Made by a program: the position numbers and the translations under genes. Source: Acutalibacter sp. 1XD8-33 (GTDB lineage Bacteria > Bacillota > Clostridia > Oscillospirales > Acutalibacteraceae). From it: a stretch of 64,000 nucleotides of DNA. The notes under the pieces were generated by a model. It saw only the letters and a program-made list of their open reading frames with translations, was not told the DNA's origin and did no database searches. Shown one piece after another: positions 8,817-20,182 of the stretch (within the stretch, counting starts at the first letter, position 1; every line of letters begins with the position of its first letter). Where the stretch lies: assembly GCF_003612555.1 (NCBI RefSeq), contig NZ_RAZF01000001.1, positions 248,001 to 312,000 of the forward strand, given 5' to 3'.

Positions 8817-9701
8817 ATGAAAAAGCTCACAGTCATCATCCCCGCCTACAACAACCCAGAGGAGCTGCGGATGACGGTGGATTCCATCCTGGGCTCGGAC
8901 TTCCCCATAGAGGAGCTGGAAATCCTCCTCTGTGACGATGGCTCCAGCCCCAGCCTGCAAGGGGTGGCGGAGGAGTACGCCGGGCGGGCGGACGTCCGGC
9001 ACTTCTGGCAGGAGGATCAGGGCTTCCGCCCTGGCACGGCCCGGAACATGGGCATCCGGGCGGCGCAGGGAGAGCTCTGCCTGTTCCTGGACAGCGGGGT
9101 AATTGTCACCAGCGGGTGCTTGAGGGAGCACTGGCGTCTCTACCGGGAGCACGGGCCCAAGATGGTGGCCATCGGCTATGTATATGGCAACGATTTGCAC
9201 TCTGACCTGGAGGAGATGCGGGGGATCATCCGGAGCCACAGCCCGGACCAGGCCGCCGCCGTCATGGAGGCGAGGGGGATGCTGGAGGGCCGGGAGAGAG
9301 ACTACGCCCAGTGCGGTGACGTGCTCTGGCGCTGGCAGGCCCCCTGGATCGAGCTGTGGAGCCTCCATTTCTCCGCGCCCACGGCCTTCATGCGGGAAAA
9401 CGGCGTGTACTTCGACGAATTCTTCCGCACCTGGGGCTGCGAGGACAACGATTTCGGCATCCAGCTCCACAGCCGCGGGGGAAAATTCGTGCTGGGGCGG
9501 GATGCCAGGGCCATCCACTACCCGGCTAGGGTCCGCAGCTATGACCGCCTCCAAAACGACCCGGAGTTCCGGGCGGGCTGGCTGAAAAACAAGGAGTATC
9601 TCCGGAAGAAATATCCGGACCATCCTCTGGTGCAGATGTGGCTTACAGAGGGGGGCGGGGCCGTGAAAAAGCTGCCCCTGCTGGAGGAGGCGGCGGAATG
9701 A
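8817..9701 (+). CDS. family 2 glycosyltransferase with galactosyltransferase-like C-terminus
   Basis: A 294-residue GT-A fold transferase. The N-terminus reads KKLTVIIPAYNN and continues to LLCDDGSSP; the region normally carrying the DxD motif reads LFLDSGV. The C-terminal part has WGCEDNDFG, typical of the GT7-C/chondroitin synthase-like region. No signal peptide or membrane segment is evident, so it is cytoplasmic. Of two in-frame ATGs, 8817 is preferred because AAAGGAGAG ends about 7 bases before it. Its stop overlaps the ATG of the first ABC exporter (ATGA). It may modify the exported molecule; the acceptor is unknown. Confidence 0.88.
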   Translation: MKKLTVIIPAYNNPEELRMTVDSILGSDFPIEELEILLCDDGSSPSLQGVAEEYAGRADVRHFWQEDQGFRPGTARNMGIRAAQGELCLFLDSGVIVTSGCLREHWRLYREHGPKMVAIGYVYGNDLHSDLEEMRGIIRSHSPDQAAAVMEARGMLEGRERDYAQCGDVLWRWQAPWIELWSLHFSAPTAFMRENGVYFDEFFRTWGCEDNDFGIQLHSRGGKFVLGRDARAIHYPARVRSYDRLQNDPEFRAGWLKNKEYLRKKYPDHPLVQMWLTEGGGAVKKLPLLEEAAE

Positions 9702-11437
9702 ACGGGAGCGCCTTGATCCGGTTTTACGTGGACAACCGGAAGCACCTGCCCGGCATTGTGACCATTGTGGGCATCTCTTTGGTCTCCGGCGTGCTGAAGA
9801 TGCTGGCGGCGGCTTTCTGGGGCCGGGCGGTGGACTATGGCGTGGCGGGGCTTCTGGGGGACATGCTCTTTGCCGCCGGGATGATGGCCCTGTTTGTCCT
9901 GCTGGACGGGGCCCGCACGGCCCTGCACTATCACATTATCGGCCGCATCACCGAGGACATGTTCCTGGAGGTGCGGGCGAAGGCCTTTGAAAAGATCACC
10001 CACGGGGACGTGGCCGTGCTGGAGGAGCGCTTCCGCACCGGGGACGTGGCCGCCCGGCTGAACAGCGACATCAACCTGCTCAGCACCTTTTCCGCTGGCC
10101 ATATGAGCAATTTCTCCCGGATCGCCTTCGCCGGACTCTTCGGGCTGGTGGCCTGCGTGTTCATGTCCTGGCAGCTGTCCCTGGCTTATCTGGTGATCCT
10201 GCCCCTCTCTCTGGGGCTGGTGAACCGGGTGAGCAGGCCCCTGCAGGCCCAGCAGAAGGAGTCCATGGACAGCGCGGGCTCCGCCATGAGCCTTGTGTCA
10301 GACCTGATCTCCGGCGCGCTGACGGTGAAGGCCTTCGGGGCGGAGAAGGACTTCCAGGAGAACTTCAGCCGGATGGCGGAGAAGATGTACCGGCTGCAGG
10401 TGGACTCGGAGAAAATCTCCATGAAGATGACGGGCATCAAGTACGTGGCCAACGTGGTCCAGACCATGAGCCTGTTCCTCATCGGGTCCTGGCTGGTGTC
10501 CTCCGGCCTTCTCACCGTGGGCGCGTTCATCGCCTTTGTCACCCTGAGCGGCTATATCACGGACTTCCTCACCCAGTCCGACTACATGCTGAGCACGGTG
10601 CGCCGGACCGCCGCCAGCGCCCAGCGCTATTACGAGGTGCTGGACATCCCGGACGAGGAGCCGGGCCTGACGGACCGCCCGGCGGCGGACGACCCCTGCG
10701 AGGCCCGGGGCCTGGACTTCTCCTATGGGATGGGAGGGCGGCGGGCCCTCACGGGCCTGGGGCTGCGGATCCCCGCCGGGAGAAAGGTAGCCATCGTGGG
10801 CCCCAGCGGCTGCGGGAAGTCCACCCTGATCAAGCTGATCTGCCGGTTTTACCTGCCGGAGCGGGGCAGCCTGCGGCTGTTCGGCGTGGAGGCCGGGGAC
10901 TGGGACCCGGAGGCCCTGCGCCGGCGCATGGCTATTGTGACCCAGGAGTCCTGCCTGTTCGACGGCAGCATCTACGAGAACGTGGCCTACGGCAGGCCGG
11001 GCCTCAGCCGGGAGGACTGCGAGAAGGCCCTCAGGGAGGTGGAGCTCTGGGAGCTGGTACGTTCCTACCCGGAGGGGATGGACCACCCCATCGGCGAGGG
11101 GGGCCGGAACCTCTCCGGCGGGCAGAAGCAGCGGCTCTGCATCGCCCGGGCCCTGGTGAAGGAGGCGCCCCTGGTGCTTTTGGACGAGGCTACCTCCGCC
11201 CTGGACCTCCAGACCGAGCGGGAGGTGCAGGCCTCCCTGGACAAGCTGCTGGAGGGGCGTTCGGCGGTGATCGTGGCCCACCGGCTGTCCACCGTCCAGG
11301 GGGCGGACTACATCTACTATATGGACGGCGGCAGGGTGCTGGAAGAGGGCTCTCCCAGGGAGCTGCTGGCCAGGAAGGGGCGGTATTACCAGATGTGCAG
11401 AATGCAGGGACTGGCGGAAGGGGGAGACCGGGCATGA
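9698..11437 (+). CDS. ABC exporter, fused membrane and ATPase domains (first of pair)
   Basis: A 579-residue half-size type IV exporter. The six-helix membrane domain occupies about residues 15-320. The nucleotide-binding domain has GPSGCGKST (Walker A), LSGGQKQRLCIARAL (signature), LVLLDEATSALD (Walker B) and AHRLST (switch His). All catalytic residues are present. No N-terminal C39 peptidase domain is seen, so it does not process a leader peptide itself. ATGA overlaps link it to the glycosyltransferase before it and the second exporter after it, which points to a heterodimer. Confidence 0.93.
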   Translation: MNGSALIRFYVDNRKHLPGIVTIVGISLVSGVLKMLAAAFWGRAVDYGVAGLLGDMLFAAGMMALFVLLDGARTALHYHIIGRITEDMFLEVRAKAFEKITHGDVAVLEERFRTGDVAARLNSDINLLSTFSAGHMSNFSRIAFAGLFGLVACVFMSWQLSLAYLVILPLSLGLVNRVSRPLQAQQKESMDSAGSAMSLVSDLISGALTVKAFGAEKDFQENFSRMAEKMYRLQVDSEKISMKMTGIKYVANVVQTMSLFLIGSWLVSSGLLTVGAFIAFVTLSGYITDFLTQSDYMLSTVRRTAASAQRYYEVLDIPDEEPGLTDRPAADDPCEARGLDFSYGMGGRRALTGLGLRIPAGRKVAIVGPSGCGKSTLIKLICRFYLPERGSLRLFGVEAGDWDPEALRRRMAIVTQESCLFDGSIYENVAYGRPGLSREDCEKALREVELWELVRSYPEGMDHPIGEGGRNLSGGQKQRLCIARALVKEAPLVLLDEATSALDLQTEREVQASLDKLLEGRSAVIVAHRLSTVQGADYIYYMDGGRVLEEGSPRELLARKGRYYQMCRMQGLAEGGDRA

Positions 11438-13194
11438 GAAAGACCTCTGGAATCAGACTGTACCTGAAGAGCTTCGCCTTTCTGGGGTCCGCGCGGAAAA
11501 GATACCTGCTGGGGGTGCTACTGGGCTCCTGCGAACTGGCGCTACTCTTCGCCATGCCCTACGTGAACCAGGCCCTCATCGACATTGTCACCGGGGAGCG
11601 CCAGGGGAACATCCTCCTCACGCTGCTGCTGATGCTGGGGATCTTCCTGTTGCTGGTGCCGCCGGTGATCGCGGGAAAATACCTTCAGACCACTGCGGCG
11701 GAGTACGGCAGCAGCCGGCTCTATCAGCTGATGTTCCGCCACATAGCCCGGATGCCCTATAGCGTCCTCACCAAATACAGAACCGGGGACTACATTACCC
11801 GCCTGCGGGACGACGCCAACCGGACCACCGGAGCCTTCAGCTCCTTTTCCATGATGAACCTGATCCGCTTCGCCGTGGTGTTCTCCACGACACTGGTCTG
11901 GCTTCTCGTGAAGGACTGGCGCATCGCCCTGGCGGGGGTCCTGTATGGCGGGATTAATCTGGCCCTGTCCCTGTGGCTGAACCCCAGGGCCAAAGCGGCG
12001 GAGAGCCGGGCCAAGCAGAAGATCGCGGATTCGGCATCCTTTCTGGTGGAGGCCCTGCGGGGGATCCCCGTGGTGCGGGTGTTCGTCCTCCATCAGGTGC
12101 TGGCGGAGCGGTACGGGGAGATCTGCCGGGTGATCCGGGAGAAGCGCATGGGATACCAGAACCTCATTGGCATTACCTACGGCGTGGTGGACTTCTTCGC
12201 CCAGTCCGCCCAGGCGGTGGGGTTCATCATCGGCATTCTGCTGGCACGGGACGGCCTGACCCTGGGCTCCGCCGTGTTCAACGCTACCCTCATGGGCATG
12301 ATGGCGGATTCCGTCTACCGGCTGAGCACCTTCCTGCTGCTGACCCAGCCGGATCTGGTAGCCATGGAGCGGGTGCACGAGCTGCTTAGCGAGCCCCTGG
12401 AGGACCTGGAGCGGGGGGACGGGGAAATCGCCATTCAAGGAGACGCGGCGGTGGAGTTCCGCTCTGTGAGCTTTTCCTATGACGGCGTTTCCAACGTGAT
12501 CGAAAACCTGAACCTGACCCTCCATCGGGGGGAGCGGCTGGCTATTGTGGGCGGCTCCGGCGGGGGAAAGTCCACCCTCATCAAGCTGATGGAGGGCTTT
12601 TACCGGCCCACCAGCGGGGAGATCCGGTATTTCGGCCGGCCGGGGGAGGCGCTCTCTCTGGAGGGCATCCGGGGGCTCTTCGCCTATGTGCCCCAGGAGT
12701 GTACCCTGTTTGACGGCACCATCGAGGAGAACATCCGCCTGGGGAACAGCCGGGCCACCCGGCGGGAGCTGGAGAGGGCGGCGGAGCGGGCGGACATCCA
12801 CGGGTTCATCCAGGGCCTGCCGGAGGGCTACCAGACCCAGGTGGGGGAGAGGGGAGGCCAGCTCTCTGGCGGGCAGAGGCAGCGCGTGGCTATTGCCAGG
12901 GGAATTCTCAAGGGCGCGCCGGTGCTGCTTTTGGACGAGGCCACCGCCTCTCTGGACTCCGCCGCCGAGAGGGAGGTGCAGAGCTGCCTGGACCGGATTT
13001 CCCAGGAAATGACCACCGTCACCGTAGCCCACAGGCTGAGCACCATCCAGAACGCCCACCGGATTCTGGTGATGGAAGAGGGCCGGGTGGTGGAGGAGGG
13101 AACCTTCTCCCAGCTGCTGGACCGGGGCGGGCGCTTTTGGGAGCTCTATGAGAGCCAGCAGCGGGAAGAGAGAGCCGGCGCTATGGGGCTTTGA
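11434..13194 (+). CDS. ABC exporter, fused membrane and ATPase domains (second of pair)
   Basis: A 586-residue half transporter, probably the partner of the preceding gene. The membrane domain covers about residues 15-320. The ATPase domain has GGSGGGKST, LSGGQRQRVAIARGI, VLLLDEATASLD and AHRLST. Both ATP sites of a heterodimer would look catalytically intact, unlike many heterodimers with one degenerate site. Its ATG overlaps the previous TGA. Substrate is unknown: lipid, peptide or glycan. A kinase/regulator pair lies upstream. Confidence 0.93.
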   Translation: MRKTSGIRLYLKSFAFLGSARKRYLLGVLLGSCELALLFAMPYVNQALIDIVTGERQGNILLTLLLMLGIFLLLVPPVIAGKYLQTTAAEYGSSRLYQLMFRHIARMPYSVLTKYRTGDYITRLRDDANRTTGAFSSFSMMNLIRFAVVFSTTLVWLLVKDWRIALAGVLYGGINLALSLWLNPRAKAAESRAKQKIADSASFLVEALRGIPVVRVFVLHQVLAERYGEICRVIREKRMGYQNLIGITYGVVDFFAQSAQAVGFIIGILLARDGLTLGSAVFNATLMGMMADSVYRLSTFLLLTQPDLVAMERVHELLSEPLEDLERGDGEIAIQGDAAVEFRSVSFSYDGVSNVIENLNLTLHRGERLAIVGGSGGGKSTLIKLMEGFYRPTSGEIRYFGRPGEALSLEGIRGLFAYVPQECTLFDGTIEENIRLGNSRATRRELERAAERADIHGFIQGLPEGYQTQVGERGGQLSGGQRQRVAIARGILKGAPVLLLDEATASLDSAAEREVQSCLDRISQEMTTVTVAHRLSTIQNAHRILVMEEGRVVEEGTFSQLLDRGGRFWELYESQQREERAGAMGL

Positions 13195-13598
13195 GTGGGC
13201 CTCCGGCGGGGAGGGATTCCACCCCGCCAAACTATTTGAAAAAAGTTTGGATCAAAAACTTTTACCCTGGTTGGCTGTTTCGCACTCAGCTAACCAGGGT
13301 AAAGTTTTCGTCGTCTCAGCTTCCGGTTCGGTCGGCGCTTGACGGTCTCCATCGGAAACCAGCGTCCTTTTCAAAAAGTGGTAGGGTGTGGGGGTGAGCG
13401 TCTGCCAGTGGCAGACAAGCTGCGAACCGACCGAGCCAGCAGGCGAGACCCAAAGCCCCACACCCTTGCCGGAGACTGCGGTCTGTGCCGCCGAAGGCCC
13501 CCTACTACTCCCCAAAAATCACTGCTCCAGATGACTATAGGAGAGGACTTCACCCGCTTTATGAGTTTGTAATATTTCGTTTTCCATACATAAAGTAT
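13195..13598. repeat. left flank: 270-bp direct repeat carrying a vestige of atpC
   Basis: Bases 13287-13557 repeat 15445-15714 with only about a dozen differences. The end of this copy (about 13519-13557) corresponds to the last 13 codons of atpC, on the minus strand, with a 2-base insertion that breaks the frame (AGGAGAGG against AGGAGG). Bases 13423-13449 are a copy of the interspersed CGAACCGACCGAG motif. Bases 13220-13275 hold smaller AAACTTTTT-type inverted repeats. No functional gene is supported in the gap. Confidence 0.85.
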
Positions 13599-14033
13599 TC
13601 ACTCTTGTTGAGTGGACTGACATAGACTTTTGTAGTACTCATATGGAAACTCATTTTGATATGCATGATAGAGAAATGTCTTTTTGACATCTTTATCAGA
13701 ACATATTTGAAAGCGGGACTTTTCATTGGAGTTCTTTTTTGAAATAACAAATTCCAACGCAATCCCATCAGATGGAATCAGAACTCTCAAATCGAAAGAA
13801 CGACGCAGAGGTACTTTTTGTAAAGATGTAACAATCTTGTCAATTTCCTCTCTGTTTGTTATTGAGACTGACTTTCCGGTATTCCCATCAAAAAGATGTA
13901 TTTTTTCTATATCTGCTGCATTTCCAGAATACACACTTACAGGCCAAAGCCAGATTAGAATAAGAGCAAGTAATATGAAAGCGACCACAATCAGTTTATG
14001 AGCACACACCCAATCAATAACACGTTCTCTCAT
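13599..14033 (-). CDS. small membrane-anchored protein, function unknown
   Basis: A 144-residue protein I do not recognise. One N-terminal membrane helix (about residues 13-34, IVVAFILLALILIWLW) is preceded by positive charges, so most of the chain is probably outside the membrane. The rest is a mixed alpha/beta domain with Lys/Asn-rich composition. The ATG at 14033 has a clear AGGAGG 7 bases upstream, supporting a real gene. It is much AT-richer than its neighbours and lies inside the duplicated-flank insert, suggesting recent acquisition. Confidence 0.65.
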   Translation of the reverse strand: MRERVIDWVCAHKLIVVAFILLALILIWLWPVSVYSGNAADIEKIHLFDGNTGKSVSITNREEIDKIVTSLQKVPLRRSFDLRVLIPSDGIALEFVISKKNSNEKSRFQICSDKDVKKTFLYHAYQNEFPYEYYKSLCQSTQQE

Positions 14034-14172
14034 TTTGGCCTCCTAAATGCACCATCACATTTTCTCATGCTGTTAACTATTTGAAAGTACAGCATACTAT
14101 CTGTCTTTTTTCAAGAAAATAGCTGAAAAAGCATTGAAGATTGTTATCCACAAAAGTCTATTTTTTAGTGAG

Positions 14173-15452
14173 TTATTTTACCCATATCTTATATCCTACC
14201 ATATCTGTAAAATAATTCATTTTGACAAATTTCCCATAATCATGCCATCCATTCATTACAAAAAGATACGGGGTTCCTGTTGTGCTTTTAGCATATCCAA
14301 AATTGAACACGGAATGTCCTTGCTGAGCAAACAGGTTTTCTCTATATCTTAAGCTCAGATGGATAGGGCAGTTACCCTTTAACGCTGTTTCATATTCTGA
14401 AAAAGCAGCACCGTTTGGAATCTCCTTATAGTCCCAACTATAAAAGGGCCCAGCAGGAGTATAAGAATTTCTGATATCCACTCTTTATATTTTCCCTAGT
14501 TGTACCAGATGATGTACTGGTATTCATACACGTGGATATCCATTCGAATATTCGATTTTGTGTGTCGCTATCATAGGTAAATCCACTGACATACCAATGA
14601 TCCAAAACACTTCTTTTACCTCGTTTTTTCCCCCAATACCAAAGTATATTGGCAGCAGCTGTAGGGGCACAAACCCCTCCATCGCTAAAAGAACTCATCA
14701 GCCGATAGTCCGTTCCCTCACCAAAGTTTGATATTTTGAAAACAGAAGAGTTAGAGATTTTCGCTTCACTCCAGCTTATAATGCCGGGTCCAATCAAATC
14801 TTCATCCTGGCTACCGTAGGGAACAAGCTCTTCTTCACTTTGTAGAACTTCCTCAACTTTCTCTTTAGAAACCGTTTCACGGTTCTCAATAAAGAAATAG
14901 TCGTTTCCGTTACTAACAGCAAGATTACCCGAACCAATATATAACATTTTCTTATTATCAAGATCAGAAAAGGACAAACTTGCGGACGAGATTTCATCGT
15001 TTTCAACAGTTAAACATTGCGGTTCAACAAAAAAACTCATCGGCATCTTTATATAGTTCTTCCTCAACAGCGCTGATTGGCCCGTTGCCATCAAATGAAA
15101 ATTCAACGATGGGATCAGTTCCGTCAATCAAACTCAACATAACATACCCGGCACTGATACCATTAGCTTCAAATGTCATATAGCATCCGGTCAGATTGTC
15201 GTCATAGTCAAAAAGAGGCGAGACAGCTCTTACGGCAATATCCTTTTCTGGCTGTGAATCTCGCATAAAGCTATACCCATGATCCGTCATTTGTGCAATA
15301 CTGGTGTTGATCATTTCGAGCCTAGCAAGCTTTTCGCTCTCGGCCTGAGCTGTTAGACCAAAGCTCTCTATTGTCAAGATTGACAGAACGAGCAGAGTCG
15401 CCATCATTCTCATTGCCAGCATTATTTGGATAGTTTGAACGGTCCAGCTCAC
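14173..15452 (-). pseudogene. C39-like secreted cysteine peptidase, two frameshifts
   Basis: Three minus-strand frames join into one protein. The first (15452-15024) has a signal-peptide-like start (MMATLLVLSILTIESFG) and a pro-region. The second (about 15035-14465) contains GGVCAPTAAANILWYWG with the nucleophile Cys. The third (about 14475-14173) holds GHSVFNFGY with the catalytic His and VMNGWHDYG with Asn. The first break is at a run of seven T residues (minus strand, near 15031-15037), where six would restore the frame; the second is near 14465-14485. The 5' end runs into the repeat and lacks a ribosome site. Sequencing error at the homopolymer cannot be excluded for the first break. Confidence 0.75.
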
Positions 15453-15714
15453 AAGGGTAAAGTTTTCGTCGTCTCACCTTCCGGCTCGGTCGGCGCTTAA
15501 CGGTCTCCATCGGAAACCAGCGTCCTTTTCAAAAAGTGGTAGGGTGTGGGGGTGAGCGTCTGCCAGTGGCAGACAAGCTGCGAACCGACCGAGCCAGCAG
15601 GCGAGACCCAAAGCCCCACACCCTTGCCGGAGGCGGCGGTCTGTGCCGCCGAAGGCTCCCTACTACTCTCCAAAATCTCACTGCTCCAGATGGCTATAGG
15701 AGGACTTCACCCGC
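15445..15714. repeat. right flank: 270-bp direct repeat overlapping atpC 3' end
   Basis: Second copy of the repeat at 13287-13557. Here it continues without interruption into the body of atpC, so this is the original junction. It includes the atpC stop (15678-15680) and about 230 bp downstream, with the interspersed CGAACCGACCGAG motif at 15582-15608. Confidence 0.85.
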
Positions 15715-16096
15715 AGGCGGTTCAGGGCTCGGGCCAGAGTGGCCTGGGCCACCTGATACTCCTGGCGGCTGCGCTTCTGCAGCAGGGCCTCCCGGGCCTG
15801 GTCGGCCTCCCGTCTGGCCCGGGCCTCGTCGATCTCCTCCGGCCGCTCGGCGGAGTCCACCAGCACCAGCACATCGTTGTGCTCCACCTTCACCATGCCC
15901 GGGGAAACCGCCGCTGTCTGGACTGGCTGGCCGGGAACCCGATACCGCAAGGTGCCCGGTAGCACGGCGGCGATCATGCTGCTGTGGTGGGCCAGAATGC
16001 ACTGCTCCCCGTCGGAGGTGGGGATGGTCAGGCTCTCGCAGGGGCCCTCGTAAAAAGTCTTATCCGCCGCTAGAATGTGCACTTGGAATTCCGCCA

Positions 16097-16097
<1 letters not shown>
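15678..16097 (-). CDS. atpC: F1 ATP synthase epsilon subunit
   Basis: A 139-residue central-stalk subunit with an N-terminal beta-sandwich (FQVHILAADKTFYEG, LAHHSSMIAAVLPG) and a C-terminal two-helix hairpin that can inhibit ATP hydrolysis. The ATG at 16097 shares its A with the TGA of atpD. Last gene of the operon. Its final 13 codons are duplicated at 13519-13557 on the far side of the AT-rich insert, but this copy is intact. Confidence 0.95.
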
Positions 16098-18402
<2,305 letters not shown>

Positions 18403-18403
18403 C

Positions 18404-20182
18404 TCAGCCACCACGCTTTTCGCTCTGCCTGGCCGCCAGGAATTTGGGGAACTCATCCAGGAATTTTCTCGAGAGGGAGACGATCTCCTCCCTGTCATCC
18501 GGGGAGAGCTGGCAGCTTTGGTCAATCCGGCGGCACAGGTCCGAGGCCTGCTCCTCTATATAGCCCAGCAGCCCGGAGCGGAACAGCTCGATCTGTTCCA
18601 GGGAGATATTCTGCATCACCCGGGCCATGGCGGCGGTCAGGATGATAACCTGCTGGTGGTGGGAGAAAGGGGAGTACTGGGGCTGGCGCAGCAGGCGGGT
18701 GAGTCCTTGCCCAAAGGCCAGCTGGCGCTTGGTGGCGTCGTCCAGATCGCTGGAAAACTGGGTGAACACCTCCATCTCCCGATATTGGGCCAGCTCCAGG
18801 CGGATAGCGCCCGCGGCGGCCTTCATGGCCTTGGTTTGGGCGTCGCCGCCCACACGGGATACGGACAGACCCACGTTTACCGCCGGGCGCTGGCCGGAGA
18901 AGAACAGGTCGCTCTCCAGAAAGATCTGGCCGTCTGTGATGGAGATGATGTTGGTGGGGATATAGGCGGACACGTCCCCAGCCTGGGTCTCCACAATGGG
19001 CAGGGCGGTGATGCTGCCGCCCCCCAACTCGTCTGAGAGGTGGGCCGCCCGCTCCAGCAGCCGGGAGTGGAGATAGAACACGTCTCCGGGATAGGCCTCC
19101 CGCCCGGGGGAGCGCTCCAGAAGCAGGCTCAGGGCCCGGTAGGCAATGGCGTGCTTTGAGAGATCGTCATAGACGATGAGCACATCCCGGCCCTGGTACA
19201 TAAAGTACTCGGCCAGAGCACATCCGGCATAGGGGGCGATGTACTGCAAAGCGGCGGAGGCCCCCGCCGGGGCGGAAACCACCGTGGTGTAGTCCATAGC
19301 TCCCCGGCGGGAGAGGTTTTCCACCATCTGGGCTATGGAACTGGTTTTCTGCCCGATGGCCACATAGATGCACACCACATTCTTGCCCTTCTGATTTAGG
19401 ATGGTGTCCAGGGCCACGGCGGTTTTACCGGTTTGGCGGTCGCCGATGATCAGCTCCCGCTGGCCCCGGCCAATGGGGAACATGGAGTCGATGGCCAAAA
19501 GGCCCGTCTCCATCGGGGTGTTTACCGGCTGGCGGTCCAGAATTCCCGGGGCGGGAGCCTCAATGGGCCGGTGGGTTTCCACCTCCACAGGGCCCTTGCC
19601 GTCCACAGGCTCGCCCAGGGCGTCCACCACCCGGCCGAGAAAGCTCTCGCCTACCCGCATGGCGGCGGTTTTCAGCGTGCGGCGGACCATGCTGCCCGCG
19701 GTGATTTCCTCGCTGTCCCCAAAGAGGACGCAGCTGAGGTCCCCTTGGCGCAGATCCTGGACCATGCCCTTGACGCCTCCGGCAAACACCAGAATTTCTC
19801 CGTACTGGGCATGCTCCAAACCGCCTACAGTGGCAATTTCGCTGTCAACGGTGAGCACCTCGCCGATTTCCTCCGGAGCAGCCTGGGGCTCCCACTGGTC
19901 CAGAGCCTCCCGCATCAGGGGGACGATGTCCTCCTGGCCGGGGCGGAGCAGGCGCAGGTAGTCCTGAAACTGCCGCAGCCGCCCGTGGCGGGTCCAGTCG
20001 TATACGTCAGATCCCGCCTGGAGGCGGAAGCCGTTTTTCAGGGAATCGTCCCGCTCCCATTTCAGGGGGACCTCCCGCTGGTATTTCTGGTTCAGAAAAG
20101 CGGAAAACCGTTCCATCTGGGCCGGGGAGGGCTCTTGCGCGCTGCGCAGGGTGGCGGTCAGGTGTCCTCTATCGGTCAACAT
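18404..20182 (-). CDS. atpA: F1 ATP synthase delta(C-terminal domain)-alpha fusion subunit
   Basis: 592 residues against about 505 for alpha alone. Residues 1 to about 80 match the C-terminal domain of delta/OSCP: SAQEPSPAQMERF, then KYQREVPLKWERDDSL, then GFRLQAGSDVYDW and GRLRQFQDYL. A complete alpha follows from about residue 85: IGEVLTVDSEIATVGGL, GDRQTGKT (P-loop), LIVYDDLSKHA and PGREAYPGDVFYLHSRLLERAA with the arginine-finger region downstream. The ATG at 20182 has GGGAGG 8 bases upstream and overlaps atpF by 14 bases. No atpH lies between atpF and atpA, so the N-terminal half of delta is absent here. Confidence 0.93.
   Translation of the reverse strand: MLTDRGHLTATLRSAQEPSPAQMERFSAFLNQKYQREVPLKWERDDSLKNGFRLQAGSDVYDWTRHGRLRQFQDYLRLLRPGQEDIVPLMREALDQWEPQAAPEEIGEVLTVDSEIATVGGLEHAQYGEILVFAGGVKGMVQDLRQGDLSCVLFGDSEEITAGSMVRRTLKTAAMRVGESFLGRVVDALGEPVDGKGPVEVETHRPIEAPAPGILDRQPVNTPMETGLLAIDSMFPIGRGQRELIIGDRQTGKTAVALDTILNQKGKNVVCIYVAIGQKTSSIAQMVENLSRRGAMDYTTVVSAPAGASAALQYIAPYAGCALAEYFMYQGRDVLIVYDDLSKHAIAYRALSLLLERSPGREAYPGDVFYLHSRLLERAAHLSDELGGGSITALPIVETQAGDVSAYIPTNIISITDGQIFLESDLFFSGQRPAVNVGLSVSRVGGDAQTKAMKAAAGAIRLELAQYREMEVFTQFSSDLDDATKRQLAFGQGLTRLLRQPQYSPFSHHQQVIILTAAMARVMQNISLEQIELFRSGLLGYIEEQASDLCRRIDQSCQLSPDDREEIVSLSRKFLDEFPKFLAARQSEKRGG

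Noticed and set aside
13195-15714. Transposon or insertion sequence
   Set aside because: No transposase or recombinase frame; the flanking repeats are 270 bp direct copies of host DNA, not terminal inverted repeats.
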